64,000 nucleotides of DNA from Glycine soja (taxonomy: Eukaryota > Streptophyta > Magnoliopsida > Fabales > Fabaceae): contig NC_041019.1 of assembly GCF_004193775.1 (NCBI RefSeq), forward strand, positions 53,233,928-53,297,927, read 5' to 3'. The first letter of the stretch is position 1; each line of letters starts with the position of its first letter. Made by a program: the position numbers and the translations under genes. The notes under the pieces are model-generated. The model was given only the letters and a program-made list of their open reading frames with translations. It was not told where the DNA came from and made no database searches. Of this stretch, positions 13,301-24,321 are shown piece by piece.

Positions 13301-13548
13301 GATAGCTAAAAGGAAAGATTGAAATAAAAGATGGTCTTAAAAGAAAACCATAGATGTACATAGCAACAATATCTCTGATTGAAATACTAAAATCATAGCC
13401 TATATATCTGTATTCCATTACAGAATAGAAATCTGCAACTTCCCACACAGGTCTGGCAGAGATACATTTTTGTCTTGATAACAATAAGAACCCAAGTCCA
13501 AAAATATATGAATAGACAATAAAGTATACCATATAATCTAATGTTAAA
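10339..13548. other. Intergenic region with retrotransposon debris
   Basis: AT-rich DNA lies between the start of the fructokinase-like relic and the 3' end of the AGL6-like gene. It holds a copia reverse-transcriptase fragment near 12050-12285. Nearby CCCACATCG and TCACATCGG motifs at about 11243 and 12689 often sit close to LTR or MITE ends in legumes. I see no gene. The minus-strand frame 13266-13745 only overlaps the real last AGL6-like exon in another frame. Confidence 0.5.
12050..12285 (-). pseudogene. Ty1/copia reverse transcriptase fragment
   Basis: On the minus strand the translation contains VNNDFLKG, then FIQGDNSLVWKLNKALYGL, then a frame break and APTIVLILV. These match the order of copia reverse-transcriptase blocks (V-K-N-A-F-L-G, the KL-K-LYGL-Q block and the LLVYVDD approach). 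The fragment is about 80 codons, broken by stops and without flanking domains, so it is a dead remnant. Confidence 0.6.
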
Positions 13549-16146
13549 TCAAAGGAACCATCCCTGAAAATTAGTCTCACTGGCCATGCTCTTTGGGACA
13601 ATGGATGGCTCACCTTGAACAGAATACCTGCAAGAAAAGCAACGAGTTTATGTGAATTATTCGGACCATTTTGGTTAGATATTGCTTCAATTTTGGAGAT
13701 TATTGATACCAATTTGATACTTGCAATATTGACAATTTGAACCAAAGTTTTAAACTTTCCAAATGCTTATTTTCAGGATGAATAATTTTTCATTTTAATT
13801 TCAATCTTTCTATAATCACATAAATTAATTACTTCACATATTTATATATTCGAATATGCATGCCAGCTATCTCTACATAGCACGACCCCTCTAGCTCCGA
13901 TAATGAAATATTTTTTTCTTAGAGTTGCATAAGTATGTGTTAGATTCCGCTTGTTTCAAAAACATTATTATTTTGAAAAAAAATAATTTTCTTTCAAATG
14001 TCATATGCAAACATGGTTGGTTGAATCAGAAACACTGAAGCTAGCTTAGATTGAAATTTGAAACTACTTCAAAACACAAAGGGTCACATAATTCTGAATG
14101 CATATATATAATTAGAGTTTAATAGTTTTACACTATCATCCAATCACAAATTTTATATAACTTTTAAAATAATTATTATAAAAATTAACAAATTTATCAT
14201 ATATGATAAATTGTGATTAGATGACTATATAAAATTATTTTATATTATCAATCCATAGTCCTTATTCTCATAATTAATTTGAGGTATAACAAAAATAGGA
14301 ATAAAAGGAAATTTGGCTCCAATTGAATACCCTATTTGCAAGAAAGGTTCAGGGTAGGTTAAGGAAGGCTGCAAGGGAAAGCTCCCATCGCCATCAGCAG
14401 AGGAAGTAGAGCCCCACAGGCTTGCTTTGAGATTAAATCCATAAGGCTCAAGCTGAAAAGGAGGCTTCAAAATGCATGAAATAATCAATGAATAGAAAAT
14501 GAAATGTATTTAGTTATTAGTTGAAAAACAAAAAGTAGAAATAGAGAGACATCCATTTGCACTAATATGATTCATGCATGTTATGCTAGAATTGTTGGTT
14601 GTCAATTATGTCATAGTGCAAAACCTTGAGTCTAAGTTCTTTATTCAGGTCTTCAAGATGGCGTTCCTGCAAGATATGAATGAGAACACCAACATTTAGT
14701 TAATAAATCTTCAAAATGAAGAACAAAAAGAACCTAGCATAGACAATATATATTTCTAAAATTTATTTCAAATAACGATTATAGAAAGAACCTAGCATAT
14801 ACATTCTGTAACTGCATAATATTTTATTTTTTAGTTTTTAAAATAGAATTTAGTAAATAAGTTGGTTTCTTATATATTTTAGGAGTAAATCAGTTTTAAT
14901 GAATTAACTTAATCAATAAGTGATTCGTAAGGAGCAAGTTAATTTTAACATTCTGTTGTACTAATATGTTTTATCTAATTAGTTTATCTTTTGTTATTTA
15001 TTGTATCCCTGTTTAGAATAATTTAATTTAGAATAGAATAATTTTATTCCATCTGCATATATATTGTCTCTCTTCTCTCCTCTGTTTTTTATACTTTCCT
15101 CCACAAAATCAACACAATTATACTAGGAAACAAACTAGCTTAATCTTTCTTATTACCTTTTGGCGAAGCTCTTCCATTTGTTTAATCATGAGTTGTGTCT
15201 GCAAATTAATGAAACAATTTTTCAGGCATTATCATCCAATATCCATGTTCTTATCCATTAGCTATGGCACATAAACAGATTGAAACCAATTATTTTTTTT
15301 TACCTATAAGGCCAGTTTGTTATAGATTAAAAAAAATTCTGATGTAATTAAAATTATCTAATAATTATGTTTTAGATTTTTTTTTAAAAAGAAACTAATA
15401 TAAAATATGAAAGGTAATTTTCAACTTCAAAGGGTGGTTTGGACCGGCAGTGATCTAACATTATTAACCATTAGATGTGGTAATTTAAAATTTTGAAAAT
15501 ATTAATAAATTAATATGAAAAAATTGTATTACAAGAATAAGATTGTACTTTTTATATTACAGCTATAGAAGTGCACAGAGGGCTTATACATTTACACGTA
15601 CCTTCCTCTGCCTAGCTTGTGATAAAGCTTTTTCAAGTTGCTCCTCAAGAATTAGTAACTCTTTTATGCTTAGTGGTCCAAGATCTTCCCCGTGCAGAAG
15701 CCTGATATATATAATCAAATTGCAAAAAGAATATAGTATCCTAATCTCCATTACCGGATTATCTCCTAGAATATTTTATGTGATTAAAAAACATGTGAAT
15801 TTCTGTGTGAAATTGTGAATGAGAACAATAATTTAGAAAATGTATAATTTATAACCTTTGTGTCCTTTGAAGAGACTCACACTTTTCATTTAGCTTTAAC
15901 ATTTCTTGGTACCAGTCCTAATTGTCAAAATAGAAATTCATCAGAATAATTTTTATACAAGATTAGCTAACTATATATAGTGTTTTATATATAGATTGAA
16001 ATTAAAAATAAAATATAGAAATGTACTACAACCTAAAAAACAGGACAACATTTATGCAATCTTTCAGAAAAGAATGTAATATTTTCATGTGAAAATAATG
16101 TAGTAATTATTGAAGGGTGGGAGACAGTAATTGATTTTAATTGCAC

Positions 16147-16231
<85 letters not shown>

Positions 16232-18713
16232 CAAAGACATTTACGCAACAAATTAAAGCTCCATTAATTCGGTAGCTTTCAAATTCACATTAACAATTAA
16301 TGTCAAAAGACCAAGACAACGTACAGAAAGAAAACAAACATATATGAACTTCAAACTATTATACAATCGATGGGGTGACTATTAGACAAAGATTTTCATG
16401 GAATTTAATCTGAATAGTTTGGAGACACAAATCTCAATGTATTTATTTTTAAAAATTTCTGTTGACTATAAGTTATTATAAGAGCCCTTAATTAAGGTGT
16501 AAAATTAATTTGAGCAGAGATGGAATTACACACGTACCTGATTTTCAAGTTCAATATTGCCATGTTGATGAGAGTAGTACTTCCGGTATCGATCATAGGT
16601 TTTCATAATACTGAAAATTAAAGAAACTAGGTAAGAATTCATAATATATATATATATATATATACCAACTTGAACCTCTTTTGTTAAGAGTTGGGGCCGG
16701 GTGATATAAAGGAGAGGGTTTTGGTTCCTCCTAAACTCATTCATATATACCTAATATATTAATATATCATATATATTCAGGTATTTGCATCTATAACAAT
16801 AATAATAAAAAAAAGAGATGAAGTTGGTGAAGAGGTTTTCAATTTAATTCACTAATAGTATAAAACAGTTTAGAATCTCATTGGAAATGAAAAGCGTAAT
16901 ATCATTGTAGTAGTTAATTATAATTTATTTGTTTAAAATTATTAGGATAATTCTAAAATTATATAGTAATTAACAATATGACACAGTCTATGATCAATAT
17001 GTGTTAGATATCAAATATATATGCAAAACCAATCGATAGTTCCTATCAAATTATTTTTCTCAAATTTCTTGCCAAAAGAATTTATTTTAAAAAAACAAGT
17101 ACTTCTATTCATCATATTTTTGGATGAATATATAATTAAGTGTATATTTTTGTAGTTTTTGACTACGAATGACAGTTTAAGTGGATGATGAAGACTGGAT
17201 TAATTGGTTTATCTTGAGATGGATAAATAAAACAAAAAGGGTTGAATTAAATAAAAAGGGCAAAATTATGTATGATGATATACTTCTTTCTTAAAATTAT
17301 GTACAATAATGTACATCGGAACAAGGGCTATTATTTTCTCCTCTAGAATTACATAAAATTTAAATCAATTATATGAATTTAAAAAAGAAAAAAACATTTT
17401 TAAAGGATTTTGTTTTGAATTATTGTCAATATCTGCCTTAATTTGTTTTCAACCAAAAGAAAGAAAGACATAATTTCTCTTTATTAATAATAAAATTCCC
17501 CCTCCTCCCCTAGACAGATATCCATGAATGATAAGTTTTTTTGGCATAAGATCATGAATGACAATTATGAATGAGAATTAATATTTTGTTTTCTTAGCAA
17601 GAAAGTATGATGAGGTCATAAGGAAAAATAAATCAAGTACCACGAGCTGCCATTTGAAGCAAAGCTGATATTAAATCATAATTAACATGAACATAATTGC
17701 ACCTCTCATATCATATAACTGTGTTGTTTTTTGGTTCTCTCTTTCTTTTTTTTCTTTTTTCTCTGCTTGTGAGAAAAATTGTTCCTCTCATATCATATAA
17801 TTGCAGGTTTTCTTTATTTTTTGTTCTGTCATTTAATTTTTGAGAAAGAAAAACGTCATAGATTGTATTGTTGTATTAGTAAAGCATGAAAATTGAAAGC
17901 TGAAGCCTTTATCCCAGTCCAGAGAGAGAGAGAGAGAGAAGGGTTATGATATGTGAGTGTGACAGAAAACAAACTACGAACGTGATGCTTCTCTTCTCTC
18001 TAATCTCCGATTTTTCCTCCATGAATGGAACCCGCAACAAAAGGGGGAGTACGTCATAGAGAACAAACCCAGAAAAAAAGGACCAAGTACGAGAAAAACA
18101 TGAGGGTGTGTCAGTCACAGATGCATGTACGTGTTAGTGAAAGAAAACCATGAATGCTTTTATAAAATTAAATAGCCACGCAAAATAAAGGGAGGAAATA
18201 GGGTCAAAATTCGGGTTTGCGCAGTTAAATACATCAAATGCACTCGAGTTTTGAAAGTAATTAAAAATAAAAAGGAGAAGAAACTAGTGACCATATTTTG
18301 TTAAAAGCAACTGGAGAAAAGAAAGCAAAAGGGCATCAGAAAATTCCAAAAATCCAAGTGCATAAAAACATTTGAAAAGAAGAAAACTTGCTTAAAACTT
18401 TACTTTTGGTCATAGAGTATCAGAAGTTTTACAATAAATCACACATCATACTCAACCAATTGAGCTGCACTTTATTAACAAGAATAACTTAAGATGTTGC
18501 AAATGAGAGAGAAAGAGAGAGAGACCTTTCAGCATCGTCTGGAAAGGTGAAGGGCTTGCCACGAGCTGAGAAAATGACAAGGGCAACCTCTGCATCACAC
18601 AGCACTGAGAGCTCTTTGGCTTTCTTCACCAAACCATTCCTTCTTTTGGAGAAGGTAACTTGGCGATTGATTTTGTTCTCAATCCTCTTCAGCTCAACCT
18701 TTCCTCTACCCAT
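13549..18713 (-). CDS. AGL6-like: AGL6-like MADS-box transcription factor (complete, 8 exons)
   Basis: Exons on the minus strand: 18526-18713, 16538-16610, 15856-15917, 15602-15701, 15157-15198, 14625-14666, 14331-14452 and 13549-13627. Lengths 188/73/62/100/42/42/122/79 total 708 bp and encode 235 residues with GT-AG junctions in phase. The start is the ATG of [19 protein letters not shown]; an upstream GTG in the same frame is not needed. Residues 1-60 are the MADS DNA-binding and dimerisation domain, and the K box includes [20 protein letters not shown] and [20 protein letters not shown]. The C terminus has [23 protein letters not shown] and a final QGWFL, which are AGL6-clade motifs. AGL6 proteins act in floral meristem and organ identity, usually in tetramers with other MADS proteins. 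Unusual features are [11 protein letters not shown] (normally LLKKAYELS) and [12 protein letters not shown] where RGKLYEFGS is usual. The tail-to-tail SOC1-like neighbour supports the AGL6 assignment. Confidence 0.9.
14115..14262. mobile_element. Small MITE-like inverted repeat in the last AGL6-like intron
   Basis: The left part reads ATCATCCAATCACAAATTT and the right part, reverse-complemented, reads GTCATCTAATCACAATTT, giving a hairpin of roughly 130-150 bp. A similar sequence, ATCATCCAATCATAATTTAT, occurs near 29516. No clear target duplication was identified. It lies between exons 7 and 8 of the AGL6-like gene. Confidence 0.5.
16149..16227. repeat. (AT)n microsatellite, about 39 repeats
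   Basis: An uninterrupted AT dinucleotide tract of about 79 bp lies in intron 2 of the AGL6-like gene. Tracts this long are usually polymorphic in length. Confidence 0.95.
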
Positions 18714-18802
18714 TTTTCTCACTCTCTTTTTCCCTCTAAATTACTCTCTCTTTCTCTCTCCAACACAAACAAATTAACTCCCTGTGTTGTGGACTTGTGT
18801 TG

Positions 18803-18815
18803 TTTATATATATAA
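18803..18815 (-). promoter_or_regulatory. Probable TATA box of the AGL6-like gene
   Basis: The minus strand reads GTTATATATATAAA, about 95 bp upstream of the ATG at 18713. The distance allows a short 5' leader made of CT-rich sequence. No other strong TATA motif is closer. Confidence 0.55.
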
Positions 18816-21368
18816 CAGATAAGAAAGTCACACTACGCGCTAAAGTGTATGTACGCATCACCCCCATGTGAAGGGTACGTCTAGGAAATTAATGATGAAT
18901 CATTCCTCTTGCAGGTTGACCCAAAACTTGGAGAAAAAATTAACCAAGGGGATTTCATAACATATAGTAATATAAATTAAACATGTACTGAAATTGGCAC
19001 ATTGTAATTTGTAACCATTGATTCTATCCAAAAAGAAAAAAGAAATTGCAAGGACAAGGGCTCAAGTTTTAGATACACAAAGTTATAACATCCATGCATG
19101 GCTGTGTTCTTTGTCTGTCCTTGGTTTTTGTCTTATTTTTTCCGTGCTTGTTCCATAAAAATTATAGATTATGAAATTAATATAAATGATAAATTATAGA
19201 AATTAAAACACACCCAGCTTATTCTGAGTATTCTAAAATTTTCTTATTATCATTAATTTAATTAATAGAACGTATTATGTGTTAAGTTAAATGATAGTAT
19301 CATGCAGTGTGAAAGTCTAGAGAGGCGTGTCAGAGCCTCGTAGGACGCTGCATATGATTCGATTCCTAGGATATCCGAAGGTGGTCCACATCTCTGCTTT
19401 TTGCCTCATTTAAGGAACAAAACAAATTGAAACAAAAGATAGGGGAAAATGATTTTATATGTTATTTAATAAAAAAAAGTATATAATGAAATAAATATTT
19501 TTAATTAAAATATATAAATAAAGGATATTGAATCCTTTATTATTGCACCGTATCTCAGAGAATGTTTTATAGTGCATTTAATTTGTTAATATGGTAGTAT
19601 AATATTGTCAAATATTATCACTTTTATATATAGTTAGACTAAAATGTAATTTTGATTTTATTATTTTTATAAATCTGTAATTTTTTATTTTGATTCTATT
19701 TATTTAAAAAAATGATTTTGATTATTCCGTTAAATTACGGACATGGCATTGATTCTATCGAAGAAAAATCAATTTATCTCTAAATTTCATGACTAATTCC
19801 TTATTTTTTTTATAGTGTTTGCAACTAATAATTTTTTTTTGCTCGAATTAGATGTGGAAGACCAGAGAAATTCTTTTTCTGAACTGTGACTTTTACTCAA
19901 CTTTAATATTTTGTCCTTGTTTAAAAAAAGTAACCACTTTCATTTTAGCATTCAACTTTATTGTGCGTAAAAAAAACATAGATAATTCATAATTTTGACT
20001 TCTTATAGAGAAGACACTTAAATAAGGATAAATTTGGAAAGTAGGAATAAATGAAAAAAATTAGGAGTGTGATCATAAAGTATAAAATAACCTCACCCGT
20101 GTGTGATTGTATTTGTAGAGAAGGTTGGACTTTTAACTACTCCATACAACAAATAATTAACTCTTTAATTTGGGGGGGAGGGGACAATATTAATAGAGGA
20201 TATATCCTGGATCCCAATTTTGCAACATTAGTATTTTGGCTAAAATGCAAATAAATGCTACTTTAACACGTAATCTATTGTCATAGAACGACAACCAGGC
20301 CTATTTCAGACATAGTCAAGGGAATATGTTGAAGTCATTGATTTTCACTTTAACTCCATCAATCCTCACAGAAAGCTACCACAAAGTTAATTTGTATAAT
20401 GTTCAATGCAAAAGATAATTAAAACAAACGTGTTTACATATATAGTTCTTTTTCCTTGAGTTAACAATATTTCATTTCATGCATGGTTGTGCACAAGATT
20501 TATCATCAATCATGCCCATATGCATTGATTTCTTACTTTCAATAAGTTTTGGAAATGTGATGTGTCGTTAAATTAAGGTCTTGTCATTCTCTCAGAGATT
20601 AATAATGTTAGTAGATAGGTTACAACTGTTAACAAGATTAGCTCTGCACAAGAGGAGAGTTATTGATTTCTTAAGGACATTTTGCCCTTTTTGCAACTAT
20701 ATATGCATGGTATTGAAGACATGCAAAATAAAAAAATAAAAACATTATTAATGTCAACAATGATTACCTCTTGGTCAGTGTCACATGAGGTATGACGTAT
20801 ACTTCATTTGTATGCAGGGAAAGAAAACCAAAAGATTCTTCTATGACATGTGGTGGTGGTAATGCTATAGTCTATTAGGCTGACAAGAAATTAATGAAGT
20901 AGTGTGTTTAAGGTTGTGATGTGCTTGCCATCTTAATTAAATATGGTCAAGTTCGATCGGTTTCTGGTTTTGGTTTTCGGCAAGGTTGGAAGGAAAAATT
21001 TTACATTCTCATACTGCTACATTGACTCTCTAGCTTATATGAAATATCTTGGTTAATTATGACTGTGACCTGTTTTGTTTTATGCATTGTCGGAGTATTC
21101 CATATATTTTTTTAATAATGTTTTTCTTATCGAAAACATTTTTTTTTATGTAGATGTTTAATAAGATTTGATATTTTTTTTTATTAAAATGTAGATATAT
21201 CAAACTGATACAGTTAAAAAAATATTTTTCATTTTTATATTTTCAAATTTTAAGAAATCTTTGGTTTGATGCATTTTATTATTTTCTATCTATAAACAGT
21301 GAAAATATTAAAAACATATTCAATTAAATATTTGAGGAATGGAAACTTCACACACACTGTGTGGGTAT

Positions 21369-21374
<6 letters not shown>

Positions 21375-21415
<41 letters not shown>
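21375..21415. repeat. (AT)n microsatellite, about 20 repeats
   Basis: A clean AT dinucleotide run in intergenic DNA between the AGL6-like and GAUT genes. Confidence 0.9.
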
Positions 21416-21420
<5 letters not shown>

Positions 21421-21946
21421 TTCTATTTATTTATTTTCTCTAAATACCGACGGAGAAGTTTTAATCAAACAGGATCAATAAATTAATATTACACAAATAT
21501 TTAATACCTATGTATCAATTTTTTTTTGTTAACTACACCGAAATATAAATATGGTAAATACATATATTAAAGATAATCATTATAGTATATAAGTCAATTT
21601 TCTAACAACATTAATTTTAAACTTAAATTCTATAAGCAAAGTTTGGGATTTACATCTGGTGGATAAAAAAATATAATTTGAAGAAGAGATTTTATTAAGT
21701 TCATTAGATAAATTTTTTTATAAAGACAAATAAGATTAGTTTGAATAATGTCTATCTCCCAATTTGAAAAAGATTTAGTTCTATTCCGTAGTTACCATGT
21801 CAGAAAGTGAGTCATTTTTTTTTTAGCTTAACTCAAATCTACAAAATCAACTTATAAGATATGGATTATTTTTCTCTTATATAATTTATCTTAACATTAT
21901 CTTTGTTCGATGTGAGACTTCATCACACAATATAAGAGCAAATTGA

Positions 21947-22440
21947 TCATAGGAGACTAATAAAACAACCCATCACATAAGTTAGTATAGCTTGGTCGAC
22001 CACTGCCTTTATTAAAACTTCTTTGCTTCCTTTGATAACGCTTTCTCCTTCCATCATTTTAATTAACTTCATTCTTCCAGACTCTTTCTTTAACAAATTC
22101 AAAAACTTGGGTTTTAGATTTTTACTTTTTGGAAGGCCTTGGGTTTTAGAGTTGCTAATGATTGTAGGAAGACCTACGTATTTGTGATGCTTTTCCACTG
22201 CCATAATTTCAATGAACATTTTCTGGATCAATCACATGGGGAACTGGGCATGTTTTGACTAAAGGAAAGCTCCAATTTGTCAAGATTGACTTTCTGGCCA
22301 GAAGCATTCTCATCATAAGACTTGAGGATGTTGGTTAATGCTCAAGCTTCCTCCTTAATCAGTTGCTCTCAAGAAGACTATACTATCATCTGCAAAATGT
22401 AGATGAGAGGTTGGGAAGCTTGGGGGCATATTCTAACCTC
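21947..22440 (-). pseudogene. LINE reverse transcriptase remnant
   Basis: On the minus strand, reading from high to low coordinate, a FADDSIVFLRAT segment near 22400 is followed by frame breaks and then VEKHHKYVGLPTII, GSKEVLIKAV and ILTYVMGCF. These are the YADD/FADD active-site block and the downstream K-Y-LGLP and R-VLIK-V-QAIP-Y-MS-F blocks of plant L1-type LINE reverse transcriptase. Several in-frame stops separate the parts, so it is inactive. Confidence 0.7.
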
Positions 22441-22857
22441 ATTAAGAGAATTTAGTAGTGTTGATTTACCAACATATTATCTGAAACAATTGCCAATCCA
22501 CATCAATGTTATAAAAATATTAATATTTTCAATCTGTCATAGTTGGTTTAGAGTGTAGGGTTGGAGTTTTTGAGAACATAAATTATGCATTCATAATACA
22601 AAATAATTTTTTATAATCATCTCATATTATTATTATGTATAATAAATTTGTTAATTTTTACAACAAATACCTTAAAAATGATATCAATTAACATTACTAT
22701 TTTCTGATTAGTTGATAATATAAACTTATTTTACACTATTAATATTCAATTATTAAACTCTTTGAATAATTTAAACCTTTTTTGATACAATTTAGAAAAT
22801 AAAGCACAAGAAAGACTAGCTGATAAAAGCTAGATCACGTTAAAAAGCATCTAAAAC

Positions 22858-22955
22858 ATAATAGGGGGAATAATGAATTCCTCCATTTGCACTCGAGCTC
22901 CCATATTGGCAAGTCTATCCGCCATAGAGTTGGCACTATCTCCCCTGTTGCGTTA
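22858..22955 (-). pseudogene. LINE-type RNase H remnant
   Basis: The minus strand encodes RGDSANSMADRLANMG followed by ARVQMEEF, matching the E-N-ADxLANxG end of the RNase H domain found at the 3' end of many plant LINEs. It is under 100 bp and lies about 420 bp upstream (minus sense) of the reverse-transcriptase remnant rather than downstream, so it is probably a separate or rearranged piece. Confidence 0.55.
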
Positions 22956-24152
22956 ATTGATATTTGTAGTAATTTCTTAATTATTTTAGTGTTTTTTTTA
23001 GCTATATATAAAATTAAAATTGAAACGAGTTACTAGATCACAAAGTACTATATATTAAAACAATATTGTCTTCTTACATATAAGTCAATAAATTAGAAAA
23101 CAACGTTGCAATTGTTGGTTTATTTATTGGACTGGTTAGTACGACAAGGACCACAGACTTTACTACTCCATTGTTAGTGTCAGGGTAGCAATTAAGATTG
23201 TCACTACGCGTAATTAGACATTTTATGTGTGCCGCTGTTCTTAATCCATTCAAGTCCATATGACCAAATTGTAAAGACAATTACCATCTTAATTCATTCA
23301 AGTATGTACATAATTAAAATAAAAGTTTCTAAGAATGTTTTTTAAATATTGGTTATAATACAGTAAAAAAAAATACTATTTGTTATAATTAATGTTGAGT
23401 AATTTATTTTTCAAAATTTTAATTATTGATAATGAAGTTTAAATTACGTGTTTGTATTTTATTAATTATCATTTATTTTTTTAATTGAGGTTTTAGTAAA
23501 ATCATTAAAATTAAAACTATATTTTATTTTAAAATATTTATTCCTACCTAAAATCAATTTTACAAGTTTATCAACAATCACAAACAATGATGCAGTCGTG
23601 CACAATTTTACAAGTATACTCCTATTAGAATTTACAATTTCATACTTAGTATCCAATAGATTTTATCCAAACGGTAGGTTGGCACACGGGATATATGTCA
23701 CTGGGTTTATATGTAGGAAAACTTTGTTTATGCAGAAGAAAAATTGTGTTTGAATTCATTTATGTGTAAAATTATTTTGAATAAGTGATTATATAACTTA
23801 TCGTGAGTACACTTAATATCTAATTCAAGGAGAGTCAAGTGACTTTGAGTCAAGAAAAAAAATTATAAAGTTTTTTGTTTTGTTGTTGGAAGTAATATAT
23901 AAATTAGTTATATTAATTAAAAAAAGCTAATAGCATAGGTGATAAAATTATAAACTTAATCTTAGTTACCATTATTATTGTTTCATGATCCTTAAAATAA
24001 AAAAGGGGAGGAGAGAGACAGAAAGGAACAGCTGGGGAAAGCGAGGACAGGTTGGAAAATAGACCCACCCAATCATCCAAACTAACAAAATCGCATTCGC
24101 ATCCGAAGTTCCAAACAGAAGAGAAAAGGAAAGCATACATTCACAAGCACAC

Positions 24153-24156
<4 letters not shown>

Positions 24157-24192
<36 letters not shown>
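24157..24192. repeat. (CT)18 tract in the GAUT leader
   Basis: A CT dinucleotide run ends 129 bp before the GAUT start codon, so it probably lies in the 5' UTR or core promoter. CT-rich leaders are common in plant genes and the tract may vary in length. Confidence 0.9.
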
Positions 24193-24196
<4 letters not shown>

Positions 24197-24321
24197 CTCA
24201 TGGATTCGGAGTGAGTAAAAGAAAGCAAGCATTGCGCCATAGTACCTCATAGTAATTAATAAACCTTCACTCGTCCCATTTGGATTTGGATTTTGGATTT
24301 GGATTTGGATTTGAATCCGTA

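Larger units (their letters stand above)
18816..24156. other. Intergenic region between the divergent AGL6-like and GAUT genes
   Basis: About 5.4 kb of AT-rich sequence should hold both promoters. It contains an (AT)n tract at 21375-21415, LINE remnants near 21947-22440 and 22858-22955, and AT-rich MITE-like stretches around 22590-22760. No gene could be supported. Short open frames here lack homology or codon structure that I can recognise. Confidence 0.5.

Noticed and set aside
13266..13745. A 159-codon minus-strand frame
   Set aside because: It overlaps the last AGL6-like exon (13549-13627) in another frame. The real exon reads from an AG acceptor at 13628 to TGA at 13549.
19310..19380. 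GC-richer patch with GATTCGATTCC resembling a tRNA T-arm
   Set aside because: No acceptor stem or D-arm could be folded around it.
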